This document shows positions 1-6,688 of a stretch of 12,488 nucleotides of DNA, piece after piece. This DNA comes from Saprospiraceae bacterium (GTDB taxonomy: Bacteria; Bacteroidota; Bacteroidia; Bacteroidales; JAIPBB01). Position 1 is the stretch's first letter. Each line of letters begins with the position of its first letter. The stretch is taken from positions 1 to 12,488 of the forward strand of contig JAIPBB010000151.1 in the NCBI GenBank assembly GCA_021739805.1, read 5' to 3'. The notes below the pieces were generated by a model. That model was not told the origin of the DNA. It did not search any database and saw only the letters and a program-made list of their open reading frames with translations. The position numbers and the translations under genes were made by a program.

Positions 1-1
1 A

Positions 2-133
2 ATAAAAGGGAAATACTTGCAGCTATATCTTGATGAATTTTGCTACAAATTAAATCGTAGATACTTCGGGGATAGGTTGTTTGATAGGCTTGCTATTGCA
101 ATGTCTAATAATTACTGGTACAATAACGAATAA
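2..133 (+). CDS. IS1595-family (ISXO2-like) transposase, C-terminal fragment cut by the window edge
   Basis: Frame 2 is open from the first base of the window to TAA at 131-133 and encodes 43 residues. It contains YLDEFCYKLNRR, followed by an LFDRL segment. This pattern, Y-L-(D/E)-E-F-x-(Y/F)-(R/K)-x-N-R-R then LFDRL, is the C-terminal signature I know from ISXO2-like DDE transposases of the IS1595 family. The catalytic core and the left end of the element lie upstream of the window. The open frame has no internal start of its own, so it is the tail of a longer protein. The right end of the element should lie shortly after 133. I could not define its terminal inverted repeat or target duplication, because the other end is missing. 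The next gene, tcmP, begins in the middle of its conserved region, so the element probably inserted into tcmP. The family call rests on a short tail: fairly sure, not certain. Confidence 0.75.
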   Translation: MKGKYLQLYLDEFCYKLNRRYFGDRLFDRLAIAMSNNYWYNNE

Positions 134-776
134 GCAAAAAAAAATATTCAAACAGTTAATATCATACCAAAAGACAGATTTTATCTTTTTCATTTCTTCT
201 TCTTTTATTAGTCGATTTAGAGAACATCCAAACACAACAAAATACATTGATACTTCGAAAATTAAATTTGATGAAATACGACCCAATGAAATCCACAGGG
301 CAATTGCTAAATATTTTAGAGATTTAATTCCGAAAGAAAAAGAATATTATTTACATCATTTCTCAATTCAAAAAGAAGATAAGAAAGCTAATTATTACGG
401 TTTGATATTCGGTTCAAGCCATTCACTTGGTATGGAGAAATTTTTGAAGGTTTGCTGGAAGCATGATGTTTTTTCAGGTGAAGCCAATTTTAATATAGAT
501 AATAATCATGTTAAAGGAACACTATTTGAACAACTTGGTGAGAATGTGAAAAAAGATTCTGTTTCAGATAAAATAAAACGATTAATTTTGTCAGGAGAAA
601 TTTCTGATAATATCACAGGTTTGAAATTTGCTATGCACAATGGCTGTGAACCAAAATTATTCACTGAAGTAGTGCAGAATCTTGAAAAAGAGAATTTAAT
701 TGAAAGAGTTGGTAGTGTAAATAATCAATCTACAAATATTCATAGAATCAAAGAACCCTATTTTATTAAAACATAA
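81..776 (+). CDS. tcmP: Three-Cys-motif partner protein TcmP, N-terminally truncated (probable pseudogene)
   Basis: The conserved C-terminal part of TcmP is recognisable: SDFIFFISSSF-like strand, a region ending in HRAIAKYFRDLIP, YYLHHFSI, then NYYGLIFGSSHSLGMEKFLKVCWK and GEANFNID. A winged-helix-like tail follows (about residues 160-231). TcmP proteins are usually well above 300 residues, with an N-terminal methyltransferase-like domain containing a DGFAG-type motif. That half is absent here. The only start available upstream is TTG at 81. It lies inside the transposase reading frame, so residues 1 to about 18 are out-of-frame insertion-element sequence. The first ATG in frame is codon 117. 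True tcmP homology probably starts between 138 and 150. The stop lies 4 bp before the DUF5131 gene, the standard arrangement of this pair. The biochemical role of TcmP is not established. I read this as a gene decapitated by the adjacent insertion element and probably non-functional. Confidence 0.75.
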   Translation: MIGLLLQCLIITGTITNKQKKIFKQLISYQKTDFIFFISSSFISRFREHPNTTKYIDTSKIKFDEIRPNEIHRAIAKYFRDLIPKEKEYYLHHFSIQKEDKKANYYGLIFGSSHSLGMEKFLKVCWKHDVFSGEANFNIDNNHVKGTLFEQLGENVKKDSVSDKIKRLILSGEISDNITGLKFAMHNGCEPKLFTEVVQNLEKENLIERVGSVNNQSTNIHRIKEPYFIKT

Positions 777-780
777 GATT

Positions 781-1533
781 ATGGCACATAAAATAGAATG
801 GACAGAGCAAACCTGGAATCCTTCAGCAGGTTGCACAAAGATTAGTTCAGGCTGTAAAAATTGTTATGCAGAAACTATGGCAATTCGTTTGCAAGCAATG
901 GGTGTGGAAGGCTATGAAAACGGTTTTAAATTTAATCCTGTTCCCAGCAGATTGAATGATCCATTTAAAAGAAAAAAGCCAACTATATATTTTGTAAACT
1001 CAATGAGTGATATATTTCATGAGGATATGCCTGATGATTATTTAAACAAAATATTTAATGTCATAAAAGAAACCCCACATCATACCTACCAAATATTGAC
1101 TAAAAGAGCAAACAGAATGTATCAATATTTGTCAAAATATAAAATTCCTAAAAATATTTGGCTTGGTGTTACTGTTGACAACCAAAAAGAAGGATTGCCC
1201 AGAATAAATAAATTAAGACAACTAGGTGCAAGTGTATTATTTCTTTCTGTGGAACCATTACTCGAAGATTTAGGCAAAATTAATTTGGAGAATATTGATT
1301 GGGTAATTGTAGGTGGAGAAAGTGGAAATAAAGCAAGACCTATGGATAAAAGTTGGGTAGTAAATATAAAACATCAATGTGAAGAACAAGATATCGCATT
1401 TTTCTTTAAACAATGGGGGACATGGGGAGCAGATAAAGTAAAGAGAAATAAAAAGCTAAATGGGAAAGAAATTGATGGCAAAGTATGGCAACAATATCCG
1501 GAAATAATTGAACAACAATTTGCTGTGGTTTAA
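781..1533 (+). CDS. Three-Cys-motif protein, DUF5131 / phage Gp37/Gp68 family, radical-SAM-like
   Basis: The 250-residue protein opens with EWTEQTWNPSAGCTKISSGCKNCYAE. C18, C25 and C28 form the C-x6-C-x2-C three-cysteine motif that resembles the iron-sulfur ligand set of radical SAM enzymes. Other family hallmarks are present: YFVNSMSDIFHEDMP (about residues 70-84), QILTKRANRM (104-113), WLGVTVDN (127-134), LSVEPLLEDLG (155-165), WVIVGGESG (174-182) and FFFKQWGTWG (207-216). The length is normal and the frame is intact. Homologues are found in phages, mobile regions and bacterial chromosomes, often next to tcmP as here. The reaction and substrate are unknown. Catalytic radical SAM chemistry is an inference from the Cys motif only. 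The ATG at 781 is chosen because the family typically begins within a few residues of the EWT motif. With tcmP truncated upstream, this gene may have lost both its native promoter and its partner. Confidence 0.88.
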   Translation: MAHKIEWTEQTWNPSAGCTKISSGCKNCYAETMAIRLQAMGVEGYENGFKFNPVPSRLNDPFKRKKPTIYFVNSMSDIFHEDMPDDYLNKIFNVIKETPHHTYQILTKRANRMYQYLSKYKIPKNIWLGVTVDNQKEGLPRINKLRQLGASVLFLSVEPLLEDLGKINLENIDWVIVGGESGNKARPMDKSWVVNIKHQCEEQDIAFFFKQWGTWGADKVKRNKKLNGKEIDGKVWQQYPEIIEQQFAVV

Positions 1534-1630
1534 ATCTATTTAAAATTTAACTTAATTCTATATAACATTATCTTTAATTTTTCATATATTCGCTAATGCA
1601 AAAATAACATTGAGTTATAATTATTTGTAA

Positions 1631-1640
1631 GTTGGCAACA
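1631..1640. repeat. Left arm of a 10-bp inverted repeat flanking the SUKH gene
   Basis: GTTGGCAACA lies 5 bp before the ATG of the SUKH-family gene. Its exact reverse complement occurs 4 bp after that gene's stop, at 2262-2271. The pairing stops at both sides of the 10 bp, apart from 2 more matches further inside. It does not fit the integron core consensus GTTRRRY. Its role is unknown. Confidence 0.6.
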
Positions 1641-1645
1641 ATTTT

Positions 1646-2257
1646 ATGAGAACAATAACAGAATCATTTCGATTGATAATTAGGAAACAGACAGAACTAA
1701 ATTATCATTTATTGAAAGTCATTAATAAGCCTGCAGATAAAGATATGATTAGACGAGTTGAGGTAGAGTTAGGATTTGACTTCAACAATGAACTGAAAGA
1801 ACTTTATTCATGTGCGAATGGTACAAATATCGATTATGAGACACCATCTGGGTTGATTGGACTAATACCTATTCATGTATTTCTTTGTCTTAAAGATTCG
1901 GTTGAATATTACAAAACTCGAATAGATTATGAAGAGTTTTTCACAGATTGGAATACAAATACAAAACCAGATAAGAAACTTTTCCCTTTTTTAGAAGATG
2001 GTTCAGGAAATTGTTATTGGGTTGACTTAAATAAAAGCACAAATAATTATGGCAAAATTTTCTGGACAAATACATTTGGAGAAAATCCTGATTATGTTTA
2101 CAACTCTTTGACATCTTTGTTTCATGTGATAAGTGAGTGCTATGATAATGGAACTATATTTTTAGATTCAGATGGATATTTAGATTGTGATTTTAATAAT
2201 TTTGATTTAATAGCTAAGGAAAATAATAAGGGATTAAAATATTGGACAGGTAGATAA
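1646..2257 (+). CDS. SMI1/KNR4 (SUKH) family protein
   Basis: The 203-residue protein shows the SUKH pattern. A helical segment (about residues 30-48) leads into L-x-x-E-L-K-x-L-Y and the NG turn at residues 50-59 (ELKELYSCANG). A beta-rich half follows, with LFPFLEDGSGNCYWVDL at 112-128 (the usual 'pf..dgsGn.y.vDl' strand pair) and FGENPDYVYNSLTSLFHVISECYDNG near 145-169. There is no signal peptide or membrane segment, so it is cytoplasmic. Many bacterial SUKH proteins are immunity proteins for polymorphic or contact-dependent toxins. No toxin gene is visible here, so an immunity role is only a family-level possibility. The start at 1646 follows an A/T-rich leader without a Shine-Dalgarno site. 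The next gene starts about 70 bp downstream on the same strand. A 10-bp inverted repeat frames the gene tightly. Confidence 0.78.
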   Translation: MRTITESFRLIIRKQTELNYHLLKVINKPADKDMIRRVEVELGFDFNNELKELYSCANGTNIDYETPSGLIGLIPIHVFLCLKDSVEYYKTRIDYEEFFTDWNTNTKPDKKLFPFLEDGSGNCYWVDLNKSTNNYGKIFWTNTFGENPDYVYNSLTSLFHVISECYDNGTIFLDSDGYLDCDFNNFDLIAKENNKGLKYWTGR

Positions 2258-2261
2258 TAAC

Positions 2262-2271
2262 TGTTGCCAAC
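2262..2271. repeat. Right arm of the 10-bp inverted repeat flanking the SUKH gene
   Basis: TGTTGCCAAC is the exact reverse complement of 1631-1640. It sits between the SUKH stop and the lipoprotein gene. It overlaps an in-frame TTG that would give the lipoprotein an unlikely 21-residue extension, so the repeat is better seen as intergenic DNA. Confidence 0.6.
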
Positions 2272-2326
2272 AAAAATAAAAATTATTAAACCCCATTTTA
2301 TTACAAACAAAGCATTTAAAACACCA

Positions 2327-2920
2327 ATGAAACACTTCCCCAAAATATTACTTCTACTTTTTATCTTTGCTTGCAATTCAAATAATAAACCACCAGATAA
2401 TGAAATTGTTGCCGAAATTGCCGACACAGCAGCAAAATCATCAAATACTTTGAAGCAGGAAAATACTCTAGCTTCAGATACTGTTACAAAGGAAATTAAC
2501 TCATTTCCTGCAACCTGGACAAGTTTAGATGCTATTCAACATAAATGGATAATGCTGGAACGTGATGAAAAAGGTTATTTGGTTTATGTCCCTTGTAATG
2601 GTGAAACTCCAAGAATTTATATTGAGAGCGGTTATGTTACTGTATTTTGGCAACTTGAAGCACCTTCCAAATTTTCAATCGACAAATTCACACGATTAAA
2701 AGGGAACAAGTCATTTTATGTGTATGCGACTGAGAAAGATTGGAATATGGAATTTACTGCTGAAATAAAGGATGTTAAACGTAAACTTGTTTTATGGACT
2801 TTCGGAGATTTTAAATGGGTTATGACACCCATAGAATTTATGAATGACTTCAGGCAGGTTAAAAATCCTTGTCCGAATGAAATGAAAGCTGAAAAACAAT
2901 TTTTACCTGTTGAATATTAA
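2327..2920 (+). CDS. Putative lipoprotein of unknown function
   Basis: The frame is open from a TTG at 2264. The ATG at 2327 is the better start, because the protein then begins with a compact lipoprotein signal: MKHFPK, a hydrophobic stretch ILLLLFIF, and the lipobox I-F-A-C with the lipidated Cys at residue 16. The mature protein would be about 182 residues. A low-complexity polar linker (about residues 17-60, N/D/T/S rich) is followed by one folded, beta-rich domain. Visible landmarks are HKWIMLERDEKGYLVYVPC, IYIESGYVTVFWQLEA, DKFTRLKGNKSFYVYA and LVLWTFGDFKWVMTPIEF. It resembles an uncharacterised Bacteroidota lipoprotein type that I cannot tie to a named domain. Expected location is the inner face of the outer membrane or the periplasm. 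It lies 69 bp behind the SUKH gene on the same strand. Joint transcription is possible, but a functional link is not shown. Confidence 0.7.
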   Translation: MKHFPKILLLLFIFACNSNNKPPDNEIVAEIADTAAKSSNTLKQENTLASDTVTKEINSFPATWTSLDAIQHKWIMLERDEKGYLVYVPCNGETPRIYIESGYVTVFWQLEAPSKFSIDKFTRLKGNKSFYVYATEKDWNMEFTAEIKDVKRKLVLWTFGDFKWVMTPIEFMNDFRQVKNPCPNEMKAEKQFLPVEY

Positions 2921-3151
2921 AAAATAAAGTCAATAGAATTAAACCTGATAATATTTAAGCTTTTTTCCAATAATCATTTTTCTATTCAAAAAATTTATGT
3001 ATTTTCGAGCGAAATTCAGATGTTCTGTTAGAGAAAACCGTTCTATATCTAACTGTTAGTATTTCAGAATTTTAATGTTTTTAAATAAATCATTTCTTAC
3101 AGATTTTAATAGATTTATTTATTTTCACTTTTCAAAAAAAAATAAGTATTT
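2921..3151. other. Intergenic region, 231 bp, AT-rich
   Basis: No coding potential, RNA gene or clear terminator is visible between the lipoprotein and the aminotransferase. A near match to the Bacteroidota -7 box lies at 3000-3007 (TATTTTCG instead of TAnnTTTG), without a recognisable -33 element. The final 20 bp before the ATG are A-rich, a common leader type in this phylum. Confidence 0.5.
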
Positions 3152-4474
3152 ATGGTAAAGGTTGATACTCCAATAGATTATGATTTAGTACAAAGAATCA
3201 TAAAAGAAAACAATATTGCAGATATAGGTAAAGCATCAATACGGGTTATAAAGAAACTTGTTGACGATATTGAAAAAGAAACAGGAGAAAAATTTATTAG
3301 GATGGAAATGGGAATTCCCGGTCTTCCTGCTAATCAAATTGGTGTTGCCGCTGAAATTGAAGCTTTAAAAAATGGCGTTGCTGCCATCTATCCCGATGTT
3401 CATGGTCATCCTGAATTGAAAAAAGAAATTTCAAGATTTGTAAAACTCTTCCTTGATATTGATGTAAGTGAAACCGGTTGTATTCCAACTGTTGGCTCAA
3501 TGCAGGCAGGATTTGCTTCATTTCTTACTATCAGCAGACTTAATAAACAAAAAGACACAACCTTGTTTATCGACCCGGGTTTTGCTGTTCACAAAATGCA
3601 GCATCAGGTACTTGGGCAGAAGTATGAAACATTTGATGTTTATAATTACAGAGGAGAAAAATTACGGGACAAATTAGAATCGTATTTGAAAAAAGGCAAT
3701 ATTTCATCAATTCTTTATTCCAATCCAAATAATCCTTCATGGATTTGTTTCACCGATGGGGAATTGCAAATTATTGGTGAATTAGCCACTAAATATGATG
3801 TAATAGTTTTGGAAGACCTTGCTTATTTCGGTATGGATTTTCGCCGTGATATGGGTAAACCCGGATTTCCGCCATTTCAACCTTCTGTTGCTAAATACAC
3901 AGGTAATTGGGTGCTTTTTATATCAAGTTCAAAAGTGTTTAGCTATGCCGGGCAGCGAATAGGAATGATGGTGATTTCAGACCATTTGTTTAACACTCAA
4001 TCTCCTGAGCTAAAGAATTATTATGCTTCTGATATTTTTGGATATGCAATGATTTTCGGTACTGTGTATGCACTTAGTTCAGGAACATCACACTCAGCTC
4101 AGTATGCTTTGGCTGCAATGTTAAAAGCAGTAAATAATGGTGAATTTAATTTTAGGGAAGTTGTTCTTGAGTATGGAGCGAAAGCTAAAATCATGAAAAA
4201 ACTATTCACCGACAATGGTTTTAATATTGTTTATGATTATGATATTGACAAACCAATTGCCGATGGCTTTTATTTCACTGTTTCATATCCCGGATTTACA
4301 GGGGGACAATTACTTTGTGAACTCTTAACTTACGGAATCAGTGCAATTTCACTTGCAATTACAGGTAGTGAAAGAGTTGAAGGAATTAGGGCTTGCGTAT
4401 CATTAGTAAAACGTGATCAGTTTCCTGTTTTGGAAGAAAGGTTAATAAAATTTAATAAAAATCACCTTATTTAA
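3152..4474 (+). CDS. PLP-dependent class I/II aminotransferase (fold type I)
   Basis: The 440-residue enzyme carries the full set of aspartate-aminotransferase-fold residues. There is YPDVHGHPELKKEI near residues 80-92 and NPNNP with N194 contacting the PLP ring. D222 and Y225 lie in VLEDLAYFGMDF. The Schiff-base lysine is K261 in FISSSKVFSYAGQRIG, with R269 as phosphate ligand. R413 in GIRACVS is the likely carboxylate-binding arginine. Family members transfer an amino group from an amino acid to a 2-oxo acid in the cytoplasm. The NPNNPS sequence replaces the more usual NP.NPTG. Substrate specificity cannot be read from this. The 2-oxoacid:ferredoxin oxidoreductase operon starts 68 bp downstream on the same strand. 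This suggests that the aminotransferase supplies or uses the same 2-oxo acids, for example branched-chain or aromatic ones; that link is inference. The start at 3152 gives normal family length. Confidence 0.88.
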   Translation: MVKVDTPIDYDLVQRIIKENNIADIGKASIRVIKKLVDDIEKETGEKFIRMEMGIPGLPANQIGVAAEIEALKNGVAAIYPDVHGHPELKKEISRFVKLFLDIDVSETGCIPTVGSMQAGFASFLTISRLNKQKDTTLFIDPGFAVHKMQHQVLGQKYETFDVYNYRGEKLRDKLESYLKKGNISSILYSNPNNPSWICFTDGELQIIGELATKYDVIVLEDLAYFGMDFRRDMGKPGFPPFQPSVAKYTGNWVLFISSSKVFSYAGQRIGMMVISDHLFNTQSPELKNYYASDIFGYAMIFGTVYALSSGTSHSAQYALAAMLKAVNNGEFNFREVVLEYGAKAKIMKKLFTDNGFNIVYDYDIDKPIADGFYFTVSYPGFTGGQLLCELLTYGISAISLAITGSERVEGIRACVSLVKRDQFPVLEERLIKFNKNHLI

Positions 4475-4496
4475 AATCAATCTAAAGAAAAATTCG

Positions 4497-4504
4497 TACT
4501 TTTG
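4497..4504 (+). promoter_or_regulatory. Candidate Bacteroidota -7 promoter box for the oxidoreductase operon
   Basis: TACTTTTG matches the TAnnTTTG -7 consensus of Bacteroidota sigma-ABfr promoters exactly. It lies 39 bp before the ATG of the ferredoxin subunit, in the only gap between the aminotransferase and the operon. I see no convincing TTG or TTTG -33 element 19-21 bp upstream, so the assignment is tentative. If real, it would let the operon be expressed independently of the aminotransferase. Confidence 0.4.
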
Positions 4505-4542
4505 CGAAAGTATTTTGTTAATATAAAATAAAAATAAGTAAT

Positions 4543-4770
4543 ATGGCAAGATTTAAAGGCGAGGTCGTAATTGACCGGGAGAGATGTAAAGGATGTGGGG
4601 TTTGTACAGTTGCATGCCCAAATGAAGTTCTTGCATTAGCCGACCAAGTAAATGGGAAAGGTTATCATTATTGTCAAACAATTAATGATGATTGTATTGG
4701 CTGCACAAACTGCGCAGTTGTATGTCCTGATGGTGTTATCACTGTTTATAGGATGAAAAAACCAGAGTAA
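4543..4770 (+). CDS. korD: 2-oxoacid:ferredoxin oxidoreductase, delta (2x[4Fe-4S] ferredoxin) subunit
   Basis: The 75-residue protein is a bacterial-type two-cluster ferredoxin. The first cluster motif is C15-x2-C18-x2-C21-x3-C25-P. The second is C51-x2-C54-x2-C57-x3-C61-P. One extra cysteine, C44, lies between them. The leading sequence (FKGEVVIDRERCKGCGVC) is typical of the separate delta subunit of four-subunit 2-oxoacid:ferredoxin oxidoreductases (KorD/VorD/PorD). It passes electrons from the TPP/[4Fe-4S] core to free ferredoxin. It is the first gene of the operon, 21 bp before the alpha subunit gene. Its position directly before alpha, beta and gamma makes the subunit role secure, while the kor or vor naming is a matter of convention. 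Confidence 0.88.
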   Translation: MARFKGEVVIDRERCKGCGVCTVACPNEVLALADQVNGKGYHYCQTINDDCIGCTNCAVVCPDGVITVYRMKKPE

Positions 4771-4791
4771 AAATTTTATAATATCTATAAC

Positions 4792-5874
4792 ATGAAAGAG
4801 ATAAAATTAATGAAAGGTAACGAGGCGATAGCAGAAGCTGCTATTCGTTACGGTACTGATGGATATTTTGGATATCCTATAACCCCTCAATCGGAGGTAT
4901 TGGAATATCTAATGATGGAACAGCCTGAGAAAAGAACAGGTATGGTTGTTCTTCAAGCCGAAAGTGAAATTGCTGCAATTAATATGGTATATGGTGGTGC
5001 AAGTTGTGGAATGAGAGTTATGACTTCATCTTCAAGCCCCGGAATAAGTCTGAAACAAGAAGGAATTTCATATATGGCGGGTGCCGAGTTGCCAGCTTTA
5101 GTCGTGAATGTTGTTAGAGGTGGACCAGGTCTTGGAACAATTCAACCATCACAAAGTGATTATTTTCAATCTACAAGAGGTGGCGGACATGGAGATTATT
5201 ATACTCCAACTCTTGCACCTGCATCAGTTCAAGAAATGGCTGATTTTGTGAAAATTGGATTTGAACTTGCTTTTAAATATCGCACTCCGGTTCTTATCTT
5301 ATCTGATGGTGCTATTGGACAGATGATGGAAAAAGTTGAACTTGACGAGCAAATGCAAAGAAGAACAAGAGAAGAAGTAATTGCGACAACACCTTGGGCA
5401 ACAACTGGAAAGACTCCTGATAGAGAAAGGAATATTATTACTTCACTTGACCTTGATTCTTCAAAGCAAGAAAAGCATAATGAAAAGCTTCAAGAGAAAT
5501 ATCAGGCAATGAGAGATAATGAGGTAAGATACGAAGAAATTTTGTGTGATGATGCCGAATATATTTTCGTAGCTTATGGTTCAAGTGCCAGGATTTGTCA
5601 GAAATCAGTTCAGTTAGCAAGACAGAAAGGTATTAAAGTTGGTCTTTTACGACCTATAACATTATTTCCTTTCCCAACAAAACCTATTGCTGAATTAGCA
5701 AAAAGAGTAAAAGGAATTTTAACTGTTGAAATGAGTGCTGGACAAATGATTGAAGACGTCAGACTTTCTGTTGGATGTAGTATTAAAATTGAACATTTTG
5801 GCAGAATGGGCGGAATGATACCTACACCTGAAGAAATAGTTATAGCTTTAGAACAAAAAATAATAGGAGGATAA
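4792..5874 (+). CDS. vorB: 2-oxoacid:ferredoxin oxidoreductase, alpha subunit (VorB/KorA type)
   Basis: The 360-residue protein has the alpha-subunit layout. The N-terminal pyrimidine-binding domain contains GYPITPQSE (residues 27-35), QAESEIAAI (55-63), with a glutamate expected to activate the TPP aminopyrimidine, and TSSSSPGISL (78-87). RGGPGLGTIQPSQSD follows at 109-123. A transketolase C-terminal-like swivel domain covers about residues 255-355 (VAYGSSAR, GLLRPITLFPFP, VEMSAGQMIEDVR). With the beta subunit it forms the thiamine-diphosphate active site that oxidatively decarboxylates a 2-oxo acid to an acyl-CoA. Bacteroidota homologues are commonly labelled 3-methyl-2-oxobutanoate dehydrogenase subunit VorB. 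The 2-oxoglutarate enzyme (KorA) is close in sequence, so substrate is open. Its last codons contain the Shine-Dalgarno site of the beta gene, which starts 4 bp after its stop. Confidence 0.9.
   Translation: MKEIKLMKGNEAIAEAAIRYGTDGYFGYPITPQSEVLEYLMMEQPEKRTGMVVLQAESEIAAINMVYGGASCGMRVMTSSSSPGISLKQEGISYMAGAELPALVVNVVRGGPGLGTIQPSQSDYFQSTRGGGHGDYYTPTLAPASVQEMADFVKIGFELAFKYRTPVLILSDGAIGQMMEKVELDEQMQRRTREEVIATTPWATTGKTPDRERNIITSLDLDSSKQEKHNEKLQEKYQAMRDNEVRYEEILCDDAEYIFVAYGSSARICQKSVQLARQKGIKVGLLRPITLFPFPTKPIAELAKRVKGILTVEMSAGQMIEDVRLSVGCSIKIEHFGRMGGMIPTPEEIVIALEQKIIGG
5865..5870 (+). promoter_or_regulatory. Canonical Shine-Dalgarno site for the beta subunit gene
   Basis: AGGAGG ends 8 bp before the ATG at 5879 and lies inside the last codons of the alpha gene. 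Most starts in this window have no such site. Position and strength suggest translational coupling that keeps the alpha and beta subunits at equal amounts. Confidence 0.7.
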
Positions 5875-5878
5875 TATC

Positions 5879-6655
5879 ATGGCAGAATTAACACGAGAAG
5901 ACGTACTAAAAAAAGAAAATATAGTCTATAAAAAAACCGATTTACTAACAGACAAAGTTTTGTCATACTGTCCCGGTTGTGGTCATGGTACTTTCCATAG
6001 AATTATTATGGAAGTGGTTGAAGAAATGGGCATTCAAAAAGATGTAGTTGGAATAGCACCCGTTGGTTGCTCTGTGCTTGCATATGAATTCATGAATATA
6101 GATATGATGCAGGCTGCACATGGACGTGCACCAGCTTGTGCAACGGCTACAAAAAGATTAATGCCTGACAAATATGTTTTCACATATCAGGGCGATGGTG
6201 ATTTAGCTGCAATAGGAACTGCTGAAACTATTCATGCATGTAACCGTGGTGAAAACATTGTTATATTCTTTGTGAATAATGGTATATATGGAATGACAGG
6301 TGGTCAAATGGCACCAACAACTCTTCCCGGAATGGCCTCATCAACTTCGCCTCATGGCAGGGAAATTAGCTCTATGGGAAATCCATTAAAAATTACTGAA
6401 TTGGTAGCTCAGCTACCCGGGACTTATTTTGTAACTCGTCAGGCTGTTCATACTCCCGGAAACGTTAGAAAAACTAAGAAAGCGGTTAGAAAAGCTTTTG
6501 AATATTCTAAATTAAATAAGGGTGTAAGCTTTGTCGAAGTTGTTTCAAACTGTAATTCAGGTTGGAAAATGACTCCGATTGATGCTAATAAATGGATGGT
6601 TGATAATATGTTTCCATTCTATCCATTGGGCGATATTAAAGTTCCTGAAGAATAA
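5879..6655 (+). CDS. korB: 2-oxoacid:ferredoxin oxidoreductase, beta subunit (TPP-binding)
   Basis: The 258-residue protein carries the TPP diphosphate/Mg2+ motif, GDGDLAAIG at residues 105-113, ending with NNGIYGMTGGQ at 133-143. C31 and C34 (CPGCGHG), C64 (PVGCS) and C225 (SNCNSGW) match in order and approximate spacing the four ligands of the [4Fe-4S] cluster in two-subunit archaeal 2-oxoacid:ferredoxin oxidoreductases. The beta subunit is therefore expected to hold both the cofactor and the proximal cluster. It pairs with the alpha subunit encoded immediately upstream, and the gamma gene starts 33 bp downstream. Members of this type are annotated variously as 2-oxoglutarate, 2-oxoisovalerate or generic 2-oxoacid oxidoreductase beta subunits. 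The sequence alone does not tell the substrate. No frameshift or missing catalytic residue is seen. Confidence 0.9.
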   Translation: MAELTREDVLKKENIVYKKTDLLTDKVLSYCPGCGHGTFHRIIMEVVEEMGIQKDVVGIAPVGCSVLAYEFMNIDMMQAAHGRAPACATATKRLMPDKYVFTYQGDGDLAAIGTAETIHACNRGENIVIFFVNNGIYGMTGGQMAPTTLPGMASSTSPHGREISSMGNPLKITELVAQLPGTYFVTRQAVHTPGNVRKTKKAVRKAFEYSKLNKGVSFVEVVSNCNSGWKMTPIDANKWMVDNMFPFYPLGDIKVPEE

Positions 6656-6688
6656 TTAATAATTTATTAACGATTAAAACTTAAAGAT

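Noticed and set aside
1585..1592. Possible -7 box TATATTCG upstream of the SUKH gene
   Set aside because: It differs from TAnnTTTG at one of the conserved positions and has no clear -33 element. In DNA this AT-rich such matches are frequent.
1631..2271. SUKH gene as an integron cassette with attC sites
   Set aside because: The decamers do not fit the core-site consensus GTTRRRY/RYYYAAC, and no long imperfect palindrome typical of attC is present on either side.
2264..2326. Upstream TTG start for the lipoprotein
   Set aside because: It would add 21 mostly polar residues in front of a clean lipoprotein signal peptide and would start inside the inverted repeat.
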